This document shows positions 53,095 through 61,473 of a DNA stretch of 64,000 nucleotides, in pieces. Positions within the stretch are counted from its first letter, which is position 1; every line of letters starts with the position of its first letter. The DNA comes from RGIG5612 sp045546255 (GTDB lineage: Bacteria > Bacillota > Clostridia > Lachnospirales > Lachnospiraceae). The notes beneath the pieces are model-generated. The model was not told the origin of the DNA, made no database searches, and worked only from the letters and a program-made list of their open reading frames with translations. Where the stretch lies: positions 62,001-126,000 of the forward strand of contig JAZQCK010000035.1 of assembly GCA_045546255.1 (NCBI GenBank), read 5' to 3'. A program made the position numbers and the translations under genes.

Positions 53095-53883
53095 TTATTT
53101 GATGTACTTAGCGATGATCTCATCCAGTTTTCCGGATGCTTTCAGCTCGCCCAGAGCAGTATTGATCTGATCTAAAAGCTCTGTATTGTCTTTTGCGATG
53201 CAGATTGCGTAATCTTCAACGACATATTCTGTTTCAACGATCTTAAGACCCGGGTTTGCAGCAACGAAGTTTTTAGCCGGCTCGTTGTCGATAACAACAC
53301 AGTCAACTTTGCCGCTGACCAGTGCCTGAACTGCATCTGCGCCTGTTTTGAATTCGGTTACATGATCATCACCGAATTCATCACAGCAGTAGATATCACC
53401 GGTTGTATCCATCTGAACACCGATCATGGCATCTGCCAGATCATCCGGAGATGCAATAGCAGAGTCTTCTTTGACGATGATTACCTGTACGCCGGTAGCG
53501 TAGGTATCTGAGAAGTTAACGCTCTGAAGACGTTCGTCAGTAACGGTCATGCCTGCGATTCCCATGTCATACTTTCCGGTCTGGACGCCGCCGATGATGG
53601 AACCGAATTCCACATCGTTGATGACGAGTTCTTTGCCGAGAGAGTCTGCGATTGCCTGTGCGATCTCGATGTCGATGCCGACATAGTCGCCGCCTTCCAT
53701 ATACTCATATGGAGGGAATGCAGCATTTGTTGCCATGCTTAAAGTATCGGAGGAAGCTGCCGGAGCTGCTGCGCCTGAACCTGCCGGAGCAGTCTCTTCT
53801 TTTGCGCCGCCACAGGCTGCGAGTATTCCGATTGCAAAAATTGCAACGAGTGCAAGAGATAATACTTTCTTTAATGATTTCAT
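53095..53883 (-). CDS. Polar amino-acid ABC transporter, substrate-binding lipoprotein
   Basis: 262 residues from the start at 53883 (MKSLKKVLSLALVAIFAIGI), with a lipobox LAAC and a short Ala/Gly/Ser spacer. The family-3 binding-protein motif FPPYEYMEGGDYVGIDIEIA and GIAGMTVTDERLQSVNFSDTY are present. AGGAAAGGGG precedes the ATG; a longer frame to 53943 lacks a ribosome site. First gene of its operon, with a promoter about 100 bp upstream. Confidence 0.95.
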   Translation of the reverse strand: MKSLKKVLSLALVAIFAIGILAACGGAKEETAPAGSGAAAPAASSDTLSMATNAAFPPYEYMEGGDYVGIDIEIAQAIADSLGKELVINDVEFGSIIGGVQTGKYDMGIAGMTVTDERLQSVNFSDTYATGVQVIIVKEDSAIASPDDLADAMIGVQMDTTGDIYCCDEFGDDHVTEFKTGADAVQALVSGKVDCVVIDNEPAKNFVAANPGLKIVETEYVVEDYAICIAKDNTELLDQINTALGELKASGKLDEIIAKYIK

Positions 53884-53960
53884 GGTTTCCCCTTTCCTGT
53901 GTCTTGTTTTTGATTCTATGCAGATTCGATGCATAAAATACATGGAATGACTTGTAGGCT

Positions 53961-53988
53961 ATTTTACAACGAACATCATAAAAGTCAA
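53961..53988 (-). promoter_or_regulatory. Promoter of the amino-acid ABC operon
   Basis: TTGACT (53983-53988), 16-base spacer, TAAAAT (53961-53966). The -35 lies inside one arm of the hairpin at 53980-54007. Confidence 0.65.
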
Positions 53989-54007
53989 TGGTTTTTCATT
54001 GACTTTT
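53980..54007 (-). terminator. Probable galK terminator
   Basis: AAAAGTCAATG/CATTGACTTTT arms with a six-base loop, about 65 bp after the galK stop; the T run is part of the stem. Confidence 0.55.
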
Positions 54008-54070
54008 AAGGAAACTTTCTTTATTTTTATGCAGAAAAAATTCACAAAAATGAATAATTTTGCGTTTGCA

Positions 54071-55297
54071 TCAGGTATTAAGGACCATACAGCAGTTTTC
54101 TCCAAGTTTTTCTTCGATGGAAGATTTAAATTCATCCAGCAGAGAAAGTGGGACGATTGCGAGGAAGGTCCCTGCAAAACCACCACCGTTCATACGGACC
54201 GCGCCCTTCATTCCGGGGCCCGCTGAGCCATCTAACTGCTTTCCACCTAAAAGGGCAACTGCGGTGCGCATTGCGATATCCAGCTTGTTCTCTTGAGGGT
54301 TGCTTTGTGGAATAATATTGGCAAGTTTGGTCCTGGAGGAGATCCCGGATGCATTTGCCAAAGATAAAAAGAGTGTCATATCGTTGTTTTTTAAGGCTTT
54401 CGCTGCATCTTCCGCGCGCTGGGATTCCTCGTAGAAGTGCAGAGCCCTGAGGTATGGCCGTTCACCCAATTCTTCGGTGATGGAATCCTTGCTTGCCATG
54501 ATTTCAGAAGCTTCGATTTCCTGGAGCACTTTTTTGCCGAGCATTTTTGCAACATTTCCCATATCCTTCGGAATTGCTGCATAATCCGCGGTCAGATCGT
54601 CATGGCTTCCGCCGCAGGCCACGGCACAGAGCGCATAGCCGGCTTTTTGAAAATCAAAATCAATCTGTTCTGTGGAAGGGTTTTTCGGATCGCTGAAGTC
54701 AAAGAAGACAACGTTTCCAATCGAAGAAGCTGCCTGGTCCATCAAGCCGCAGGGCTTTCCAAAAAAGCGGTTTTCAGCCTCCTGGCCAATCTTAGCAATT
54801 TCAATCGGAGATGCAGATCCCTCAAAAAACAACTCGTTTAAGATCCTTCCGAGCAGTACTTCAAAGGCAGCAGAAGAGCTGAGGCCGCTTCCTGTCAGAA
54901 CTTCACTGATAATATAGGCATCAAAGCCTTTTAACTTGCTTCCTTTGAGCTGACCTTCCTGAAACCTGGTGTAAAAGCCGTAGAGGACGCCTCTTACGAT
55001 CGATCTTGCGGTTCCGAATTCGGAAACATCTGGCATCAGGTCGTTCAGTTCTATTTTTATGGAAGAATGGCCCTCGGAAATGATATTTACGCTATTTGTG
55101 TTATTTAATGCATATGCGGCATAGGCTTTTAAATCCACAGATGCAGCTAAAACCTTGCCCCGCTGGTGGTCTGTATGATTTCCAATCAGCTCCACTCTGC
55201 CCGGAGCAGAGGTAAATCCTTCTGCCGGATGCCTAAAATTCTCCGCAAATGCTGCTTCTAAGTTTGTCTTCATGTCTTCTCTTAAAAAATCGCTCAT
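54071..55297 (-). CDS. galK: Galactokinase
   Basis: GHMP kinase of 408 residues: SAPGRVELIGNHTDHQRGKVL (galactokinase signature), the ATP loop LTGSGLSSSAAFE, GLMDQAASSIG and the C-terminal GAVRMNGGGFAGTFLA. Phosphorylates galactose for the Leloir pathway; galT and galE are not adjacent. AAGGGGACAGCA precedes the ATG. The large repeat element lies upstream. Confidence 0.93.
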   Translation of the reverse strand: MSDFLREDMKTNLEAAFAENFRHPAEGFTSAPGRVELIGNHTDHQRGKVLAASVDLKAYAAYALNNTNSVNIISEGHSSIKIELNDLMPDVSEFGTARSIVRGVLYGFYTRFQEGQLKGSKLKGFDAYIISEVLTGSGLSSSAAFEVLLGRILNELFFEGSASPIEIAKIGQEAENRFFGKPCGLMDQAASSIGNVVFFDFSDPKNPSTEQIDFDFQKAGYALCAVACGGSHDDLTADYAAIPKDMGNVAKMLGKKVLQEIEASEIMASKDSITEELGERPYLRALHFYEESQRAEDAAKALKNNDMTLFLSLANASGISSRTKLANIIPQSNPQENKLDIAMRTAVALLGGKQLDGSAGPGMKGAVRMNGGGFAGTFLAIVPLSLLDEFKSSIEEKLGENCCMVLNT

Positions 55298-55335
55298 TGC
55301 TGTCCCCTTATATGTACTTTATGTTTGATATCCTA

Positions 55336-55645
55336 TGTCTGCCTAGAACCATACCATCCAACTTTATATGTACTGCATAGATGATATTATTTGCCTGAGA
55401 GAATCATATCTCCAACTTTGATCCACCCTGCGAAAGTTCTTAGTAAGCTGTGCGGCTGATACGCAGGTCGATCAAGTGAGACTGCAGCGGCACGAGCGAA
55501 AGCGCAGTGGCCTGCTTAGTCGAACTTATGCAGAGCAGGAGCGCTACTTGCTACGCACCGCAGACCGGAGTTGTTTATCAGACGTGCAGCGAACTTAGAA
55601 CCTTTCGCAAGGAGCAAAGTTGGACGATATGGTTCTAGGCAGGCA
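55336..55645. repeat. Large intergenic inverted-repeat element
   Basis: The ends 55336-55365 and 55616-55645 are 30-base inverted repeats identical at 27 positions, containing GCCTAGAACCATA and its complement. A second left-hand copy of the CCAACTTT end (55412-55420, continuing to TGCGAAAG at 55436) can pair with 55602-55623. The interior is G/C-richer than its flanks and full of short inverted repeats (CGAGCGAAAGCGC, GGAGCGCTACTTGC). No open frame of note. It resembles a non-autonomous repeat or a structured RNA. The flanks 55298-55335 and 55646-55734 show nothing clear. Confidence 0.7.
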
Positions 55646-55734
55646 AGTATTTTCAGCTATTAATTATATATCAAGTGACGAAAAAACGCGATTTATTGTG
55701 AAAAGTGTCTAAATTGTTAAGTATTTATTAAAAA

Positions 55735-55782
55735 ACACAAAATATAGTTCCAACCTATTGACTCAACCACAAGATGTAGTAT
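55735..55782 (+). promoter_or_regulatory. Tandem NrdR boxes upstream of nrdD
   Basis: ACACAAAATATAGTTC (55735-55750) and CCACAAGATGTAGTAT (55767-55782) match the NrdR consensus acaCwAtATaTwGtgt at 13 and 12 of 16 positions. Their starts are 32 bp apart, the three-turn spacing known for NrdR. The second box overlaps the promoter spacer. Confidence 0.8.
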
Positions 55783-55785
55783 AAT
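55758..55785 (+). promoter_or_regulatory. nrdDG promoter
   Basis: TTGACT (55758-55763), 16-base spacer, TATAAT (55780-55785). Confidence 0.85.
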
Positions 55786-55834
55786 TTGATTTGCGACGAA
55801 GAGAAAAAAATAACAGAATTTAGGGGGATTTGAG

Positions 55835-58048
55835 ATGAAAATTATCAAAAGAAGCGGGGAAGAAGTCGAATTTGACGCCTCAAAGATCGAAGCTGCGATC
55901 ATCAAAGCAAATGACTCCGTTAACGAGTCCGAAAGAATGAAGCCGTTAACGATTCATTTGATCGTGAACGCAGTAACTGAAGAGTGCTCTTTGATGGACA
56001 GAGCACCGGGTGTGGAAGAGATCCAGGATATGGTAGAAAATCATATTATGGAGCAGAATGCTTTCAATGTAGCCCGTAATTACATCACTTATCGTTATAA
56101 AAGAGCAGTCGTTCGTAAATCCAATTCTACAGATCAGCAGATCTTAAGCCTGTTAGACTGCAATAACGAAGAAGTAAAACAGGAAAACTCCAACAAAAAC
56201 CCGGTAGTCAACAGCGTACAGCGTGACTATATGGCAGGTGAGGTCAGCAAGGACATCACAAAGAGATTCCTTCTTCCGGAGGATATCGTTGATGCGCATG
56301 AAAAAGGCATTATCCACTTCCATGATGCCGATTATTTTGCACAGCATATGCATAACTGCTGTCTGGTCAACTTAGAAGACATGCTCCAGAACGGAACGGT
56401 TATTTCTGAGACCATGATCGAGCCTCCGAAGAGTTTTGCAACTGCCTGCAACATTGCAACACAGGCAATCGCTCAGATCGCCAGCAACCAGTATGGCGGA
56501 CAGAGTATCTCCTTATCCCACCTGGCTCCTTTTGTACAGGTAAGCCGTGAAAAATTCTATAAAAAGATAAAAGAACAATTCAACAGAATCGGTCTGGACT
56601 ATACCGAGGAACTTTTAAGTGAAGTTGTTGAAGAAAGAGTCCGCGATGAGATCAAACAGGGTATTCAGATCATCCAGTATCAGGTAACGACACTGATGAC
56701 AACAAACGGCCAGGCTCCGTTCGTAACCGTTTTCATGTATCTGAATGAAGTTCCGGAAGGACGCACCAGAGATGACCTTGCTCTCATTATTGAAGAGACG
56801 CTGCGTCAGAGAATCCTTGGCGTAAAGAATGAGAAAGGTGTTTATATCACACCGGCATTCCCAAAACTGATCTACGTACTGGAAGAAGATAATGTTCGTG
56901 AAGGAACAAAATATTTTGAACTGACCAAACTTGCTGCTGAATGTACAGCAAAGAGAATGGTTCCGGACTACATCTCCGAGAAAAAGATGATTGAATATAA
57001 AGTCAATGCAAACGGTGAAGGCGACTGCTATCCGTGCATGGGCTGCAGATCCTTCCTGACACCGGACAGATCCATGGCGATGGGCAATGTTGCAAAGGCT
57101 AAGAACTATGTCGAAGGCAAAGCAAAATACTACGGCAGATTCAACCAGGGCGTTGTTACGATCAACCTCGTTGACGTTGCATGCTCCAGTGGAAAAGATG
57201 AGAATGCATTCTGGAATATCCTGAATGACAGATTGGATCTTTGCTATCGCGCATTGATGTGCAGACATAACAGACTTCTTGGAACTCTTTCCGATGCAGC
57301 TCCGATCCTGTGGCAGAATGGTGCGCTTGCACGTCTTGAAAAAGGAGAGCCGATCGACAAACTGCTCTTTGGCGGATATTCCACAATTTCTCTGGGCTAT
57401 GCAGGACTGCATGAGTGCACTTACTATATGAAGGGCTGCTCCCATACCCAGGAAGGCGGCAAAGAGTTTGCACTTGAAGTAATGCACCGCTTAAATGACG
57501 CTTGCAAAGGCTGGAAAGAAAAACACAACATTGATTTCTCCCTGTATGGCACACCGCTTGAGTCCACGACTTATAAGTTCGCTAAATGCCTGCAGAAACG
57601 TTTTGGAAAGATTGAAGGCGTTACAGATAAGAACTACATCACAAACAGCTATCACGTACATGTAACCGAAGAAATCAACGCATTCGATAAGCTGAAATTC
57701 GAAGCAGAGTTCCAGGCACTTTCTCCGGGCGGAGCAATCAGCTACGTAGAAGTTCCGGATATGAAAGACAATCTGGATGCAGTTGTAACTGTTATGCAGT
57801 ACATCTATGACAACATCATGTACGCAGAGCTTAACACAAAGAGCGACTACTGCCAGATCTGCGGTTATGACGGAGAAATCCAGATCGTAACTGATGAAGA
57901 TGGAAAGCTGATCTGGGAATGCCCGAACTGCGGAAACCGTGATCAGGACAAGATGAATGTTGCAAGAAGAACTTGCGGCTACATCGGCACACAGTTCTGG
58001 AATCAGGGAAGAACCCAGGAGATCAAAGACAGAGTGCTTCATCTGTAA
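55835..58048 (+). CDS. nrdD: Anaerobic ribonucleoside-triphosphate reductase
   Basis: Makes deoxynucleotides without oxygen. N-terminal ATP-cone (MKIIKRSGEEVEFDASKIEAAI) for allosteric control, then the glycyl-radical barrel. The C-terminal zinc site is CQICGYDG ... CPNCGN, and the radical glycine is in RRTCGYIGTQFW. 737 residues is normal. AGGGGGATTTGAG precedes the ATG. nrdG lies 132 bp downstream; NrdR boxes cover the promoter. Confidence 0.97.
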   Translation: MKIIKRSGEEVEFDASKIEAAIIKANDSVNESERMKPLTIHLIVNAVTEECSLMDRAPGVEEIQDMVENHIMEQNAFNVARNYITYRYKRAVVRKSNSTDQQILSLLDCNNEEVKQENSNKNPVVNSVQRDYMAGEVSKDITKRFLLPEDIVDAHEKGIIHFHDADYFAQHMHNCCLVNLEDMLQNGTVISETMIEPPKSFATACNIATQAIAQIASNQYGGQSISLSHLAPFVQVSREKFYKKIKEQFNRIGLDYTEELLSEVVEERVRDEIKQGIQIIQYQVTTLMTTNGQAPFVTVFMYLNEVPEGRTRDDLALIIEETLRQRILGVKNEKGVYITPAFPKLIYVLEEDNVREGTKYFELTKLAAECTAKRMVPDYISEKKMIEYKVNANGEGDCYPCMGCRSFLTPDRSMAMGNVAKAKNYVEGKAKYYGRFNQGVVTINLVDVACSSGKDENAFWNILNDRLDLCYRALMCRHNRLLGTLSDAAPILWQNGALARLEKGEPIDKLLFGGYSTISLGYAGLHECTYYMKGCSHTQEGGKEFALEVMHRLNDACKGWKEKHNIDFSLYGTPLESTTYKFAKCLQKRFGKIEGVTDKNYITNSYHVHVTEEINAFDKLKFEAEFQALSPGGAISYVEVPDMKDNLDAVVTVMQYIYDNIMYAELNTKSDYCQICGYDGEIQIVTDEDGKLIWECPNCGNRDQDKMNVARRTCGYIGTQFWNQGRTQEIKDRVLHL

Positions 58049-58078
58049 GCAGACTGTAAAAACAGCATATGAAATTAG

Positions 58079-58107
58079 AAGGCGTGCCGAACGACAGGCG
58101 CGCCTTT
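58079..58107 (+). other. Hairpin between nrdD and nrdG
   Basis: AAGGCGTGCC pairs with GGCGCGCCTT apart from one mismatch, with an eight-base loop and only a weak T run (CTTTCTG). Could lower nrdG expression relative to nrdD. Confidence 0.55.
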
Positions 58108-58180
58108 CTGATTTGGGATTTCCAATTGTAAGACTCTGGAATATAATAGACTCGAAGAAAAAAGAAAGAACGGGATAAAG

Positions 58181-58735
58181 ATGAACTATTCAGAAATTAA
58201 AACTTATGATATTGCGAATGGACTGGGTGTGAGAACAACACTCTTTGTTTCCGGCTGCCGGAATCATTGTGAGGGATGTTTTCAGCCTGAAACCTGGAAT
58301 TTCGAAAACGGACAGCCGTTTACAGAAAGCACAGAGCAGGAGATCTTAGATTCCCTGGCACCGGATTATATCCATGGATTGACACTGCTTGGCGGAGATC
58401 CGTTTGAAGAGGAGAATCAGAAGGCACTGCTTCCATTCCTCAGAAAACTCAAAGAGCGCTTCCCGGATGAGACAGATGCAACAGGGAACCGTGTAGCAAA
58501 GAAAAATATCTGGGCCTTTACAGGTTATCTCTTAGAAGACCTTCTTCCCGGAGGCAGAAAACATACGGAAGATACCGATGAGATGCTTTCTTATATCGAT
58601 GTCCTGGTCGACGGACCGTTTATCCAGGCACAGAAAAACCTTTGCCTCAAATTCCGTGGAAGTGAAAACCAGCGTCTGATCGATATGAATGAGTATCGGA
58701 AGAGCGGAGAAATCGTAACGATCCTTGGAAGCTGA
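58181..58735 (+). CDS. nrdG: Anaerobic ribonucleotide reductase activating protein
   Basis: Radical SAM activase that installs the glycyl radical on NrdD. SGCRNHCEGCF is the CxxxCxxC iron-sulfur motif; LTLLGGDPFEEENQ is the GGDP segment. 184 residues, a little longer than the common 155-170. A terminator follows. Confidence 0.95.
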   Translation: MNYSEIKTYDIANGLGVRTTLFVSGCRNHCEGCFQPETWNFENGQPFTESTEQEILDSLAPDYIHGLTLLGGDPFEEENQKALLPFLRKLKERFPDETDATGNRVAKKNIWAFTGYLLEDLLPGGRKHTEDTDEMLSYIDVLVDGPFIQAQKNLCLKFRGSENQRLIDMNEYRKSGEIVTILGS

Positions 58736-58757
58736 AGACTTAGAGAATATGAATCGC

Positions 58758-58785
58758 AAAATGCCGCCTGAATGGCGGCATTTTT
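58758..58785. terminator. Bidirectional terminator after nrdG
   Basis: AAAATGCCGCC/GGCGGCATTTT with a short loop and T runs; outer GAATC/GATTC bases extend the pairing. Confidence 0.9.
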
Positions 58786-58806
58786 GATTCTTATATGGGT
58801 TTCTGT

Positions 58807-60042
58807 TTAATCTTCTTGCTGGCTATTTAAATCTTCAAACTTGGCCTTCATTGTCGGATTCTTGCGGGTCAGTTTCTTGATCGTAAGATCTTCAAGTTTA
58901 TTATCTGCAAGCACAAGATTGCGCTCGGAATTTTGAAGGTTTTCTTTCACTTTCTGCAGATGAGTGATCGTCTTATCAATCTCCTCGATCGCAGACTGGA
59001 ACCGTTCGCCTGCCAGTTTAACGTTGCGTCCGAATTTATCTTTGAAATCATTCAGATCATCTTCAAAATGCGTAATATCGATGTTCTGGTTGCGCACGAG
59101 TGCCAGCTCATTTTTGTATTCGGCAGCATTCAGGGCAGCGTTCCGAAGCAATGTGATCATCGGGATAAAGAACTGCGGGCGGATGACATACATTTTCTCA
59201 TACTTATAAGAGACGTCTACGATACCTTCGTTATACAGATCGCTGTCTGCCTCCAGCAAAGAAACTAGAACGGCATATTCGCAGTTTTTCTCGTTTCGGT
59301 CTTTATCCAGTTCCTTGAAGAAATCTGCATTCTTATGTTTTGTCGCTGTCTCATCCATCTCATTTTTCATCTCAAACATAATGGAGATAAACTCGGTCCC
59401 TTCGTCCGTATAATCGCGGAAGATAAAATCGCCTTTGCTCCCGGAACGGGCATCATTGTCTTTTTCAAAGTATGCATTTTTAAAGCCTGTTGCCCGAAAT
59501 TTATTGAACTCGTTTTCGCAATGCCGCTCTAAATCTTCGCCAATCATCTTGGTGGACTGTTTTGCTTTGAGATCTTTGTAAAAGGCAATCTCTTCGTCTT
59601 TCCCTTTGAGGCGTGCTTCGTATGATTCCTTCAAAGAGGTCTCACTGAGTTTGCTTTTTTGCTCGTTGGTTTCGATCGTTCCGTTCAGCGCTAAGATCTC
59701 GCGTTCTTTTTCTGCGAGCTCTTTATCTTTGTCGGCAAGTGCTTTGGTAATGGCAAGCTCTTTTTCTGTTTCTGCGCCGGCAAGCTTTTCTTTCAGCTGT
59801 GCAATTTCCATTTCTTTTTCGGAAATGGCTCTTTCTTTATCTGCTAAGGTTTCCTGCTGGGATTGTTCGCTTTCCATCACGGCGATCTTAATCGCATCTT
59901 CCTGTGCAGACTTCAGCTGCGCAGCTCGCTCATTTAAAGCCCGGTCAAACTCCTGATCTCGCACCTGCTGAACAATGGCGGTATATCCGCTTTCATCTAC
60001 CTGAAACACTTCTCCGCAATGAGGGCATTTGATCTCTGCCAT
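58807..60042 (-). CDS. DUF2130 protein: zinc-finger-like start, coiled coil, PD-(D/E)XK-like core
   Basis: 411 residues. CPHCGEVF at the N terminus is half of a zinc ribbon. Residues about 28-165 are a charged coiled coil. The core (about 165-330) is DUF2130, with GDFIFRD (Asp205) and FEMK (Glu224, Lys226) spaced like the PD-(D/E)XK nuclease motif; a C-terminal coiled coil (about 340-400) follows. Nuclease activity is inferred from these residues only. Single gene with terminator; no mobile-element genes next to it. Confidence 0.85.
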   Translation of the reverse strand: MAEIKCPHCGEVFQVDESGYTAIVQQVRDQEFDRALNERAAQLKSAQEDAIKIAVMESEQSQQETLADKERAISEKEMEIAQLKEKLAGAETEKELAITKALADKDKELAEKEREILALNGTIETNEQKSKLSETSLKESYEARLKGKDEEIAFYKDLKAKQSTKMIGEDLERHCENEFNKFRATGFKNAYFEKDNDARSGSKGDFIFRDYTDEGTEFISIMFEMKNEMDETATKHKNADFFKELDKDRNEKNCEYAVLVSLLEADSDLYNEGIVDVSYKYEKMYVIRPQFFIPMITLLRNAALNAAEYKNELALVRNQNIDITHFEDDLNDFKDKFGRNVKLAGERFQSAIEEIDKTITHLQKVKENLQNSERNLVLADNKLEDLTIKKLTRKNPTMKAKFEDLNSQQED

Positions 60043-60207
60043 TTGTATCCTTCTTTCTAATTATCATTTTTAAATAACTGTTTTATAGATTTTAACATAA
60101 AAGCAGATGAAAGCGGCAGAAGATTCGTGCATGCGAAAAGATAAAACTGAATTATTGGAAAAAATAGTGTATGATTAGAGAAATTTGGTCATCTGAAAGG
60201 GCAGAGT

Positions 60208-61341
60208 TTGGAAAAGGGAAACGCATTAGAGCAGAATAGAATTGCATCGCTCGATCTGATCAGGGCACTTGCAGCCTTTTTTGTCGTGCTTCATCACACG
60301 ATCGAGTTTATCTGTCATTTTCAGCTATTGTCAAAAAATGATCTTGGCACTCTCGAACTGGCAAGCGGATTCTTCCTGTTTACGATTGCTAAAATCGGTG
60401 TCCCGTTTTTCTTTATGCTGAGCGGATACCTGCTTCTTTCCAGAAAATATGAAAGCTGGCAGGATGTAAAAAAGTTTTATCTAAGCCATCTCCTTCCAAT
60501 GTTTATCACCTGGCAGATCTGGATATTGATCTATAACATCTATCTGGCAATTTTTAACGGGAGTGGGTTCGATTTTCTGATGTATCTTCGCAATGCCTTT
60601 TTTGTCCAGCATACGGAACTTACTCATACCTGGTTTATGCCGGCATTACTTGGCATTTACCTGTTCCTCCCGCTGCTCGGCTGGCTCCTCCCACGCATTC
60701 CGGGAAGTGTCCTTTTGATTCTGATGGTCCTTTCCTTTGCATACTTTTTCCTCGTGCCATCAGTCAGGCTTCTTCAGATTGCGGGAGATATCCCCATGAG
60801 CATGCGTTGGGTCACACAGCTCGATTTCTCTTTTAATGGAGGAAAATACGGGCTCTATCTGATCATGGGATATTGTTTTAACAGGTGGGAGCGCAGACTG
60901 GGAAAGGTCTTCCAAAGGAAAGTGCTATATCTGCCGCTGGCATTGCTCCTTGCAGCAGCCTTGCTCTTTTCCGTACCGCTGCAGATCACACTTTACAATG
61001 CGCCGGATGCGCTTTTTATCGGCTATGACTTTTTCCTGCTTCCGATCATTTCAGGCTGTGGATTTTTCCTTTTGAGTAAAATCAAAATCGGAGAAGGTTT
61101 TTCCGGGCTGTGTAAAGTGTTATCAAACCATTCCTTTGGAGTCTATTTGATCCACGTGATGCTTTTGATGCCGCTTCTTCGGATCGGCGGAGATGCGCTG
61201 CACGGAACTTTGATCGCTCTTCTTAGTGCGTTCGGTTTATATCTTCTTAGCTTTTTCCTCACCTGGCTTCTTTGCAAAATACCGAAGGTGGGAGAAATCC
61301 TGTTTCATAATCCCGCGTGGAAGATAGGTAAGAATCATTAA
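60208..61341 (+). CDS. Acyltransferase-3 family membrane protein
   Basis: 377 residues with about ten membrane spans. RIASLDLIRALAAFFVVLHHT is the family N terminus with the key His pair; HTWFMPALLGIYLFLPLL and SFGVYLIHVMLL follow. Such enzymes O-acetylate or succinylate surface polysaccharides or lipids. The start is TTG at 60208, six bases after AAAGGGCAGAG; no ATG is better placed. 165 bp upstream without a clear promoter. Confidence 0.88.
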   Translation: MEKGNALEQNRIASLDLIRALAAFFVVLHHTIEFICHFQLLSKNDLGTLELASGFFLFTIAKIGVPFFFMLSGYLLLSRKYESWQDVKKFYLSHLLPMFITWQIWILIYNIYLAIFNGSGFDFLMYLRNAFFVQHTELTHTWFMPALLGIYLFLPLLGWLLPRIPGSVLLILMVLSFAYFFLVPSVRLLQIAGDIPMSMRWVTQLDFSFNGGKYGLYLIMGYCFNRWERRLGKVFQRKVLYLPLALLLAAALLFSVPLQITLYNAPDALFIGYDFFLLPIISGCGFFLLSKIKIGEGFSGLCKVLSNHSFGVYLIHVMLLMPLLRIGGDALHGTLIALLSAFGLYLLSFFLTWLLCKIPKVGEILFHNPAWKIGKNH

Positions 61342-61405
61342 TAAGTCTTCATATCATGTTCATTCTTTAAAAAGAAAAATGTCAAACAATTCTATATAAT
61401 AATCA

Positions 61406-61438
61406 AAGAAGAGGATGCCAATGTGGCATCCTCTTCTT
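61406..61438. terminator. Bidirectional terminator
   Basis: Perfect 15-bp arms AAGAAGAGGATGCCA/TGGCATCCTCTTCTT with a three-base loop, between the convergent acyltransferase and formate dehydrogenase genes. Confidence 0.92.
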
Positions 61439-61473
61439 GTATGAAGTGAGATTTGTTTATAAGAATTGCTTCA

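Noticed and set aside
53980..54007. Operator-like palindrome at the amino-acid ABC promoter
   Set aside because: Its position after galK and T-rich arm fit a terminator better; an operator role has no support beyond the overlap with the -35.
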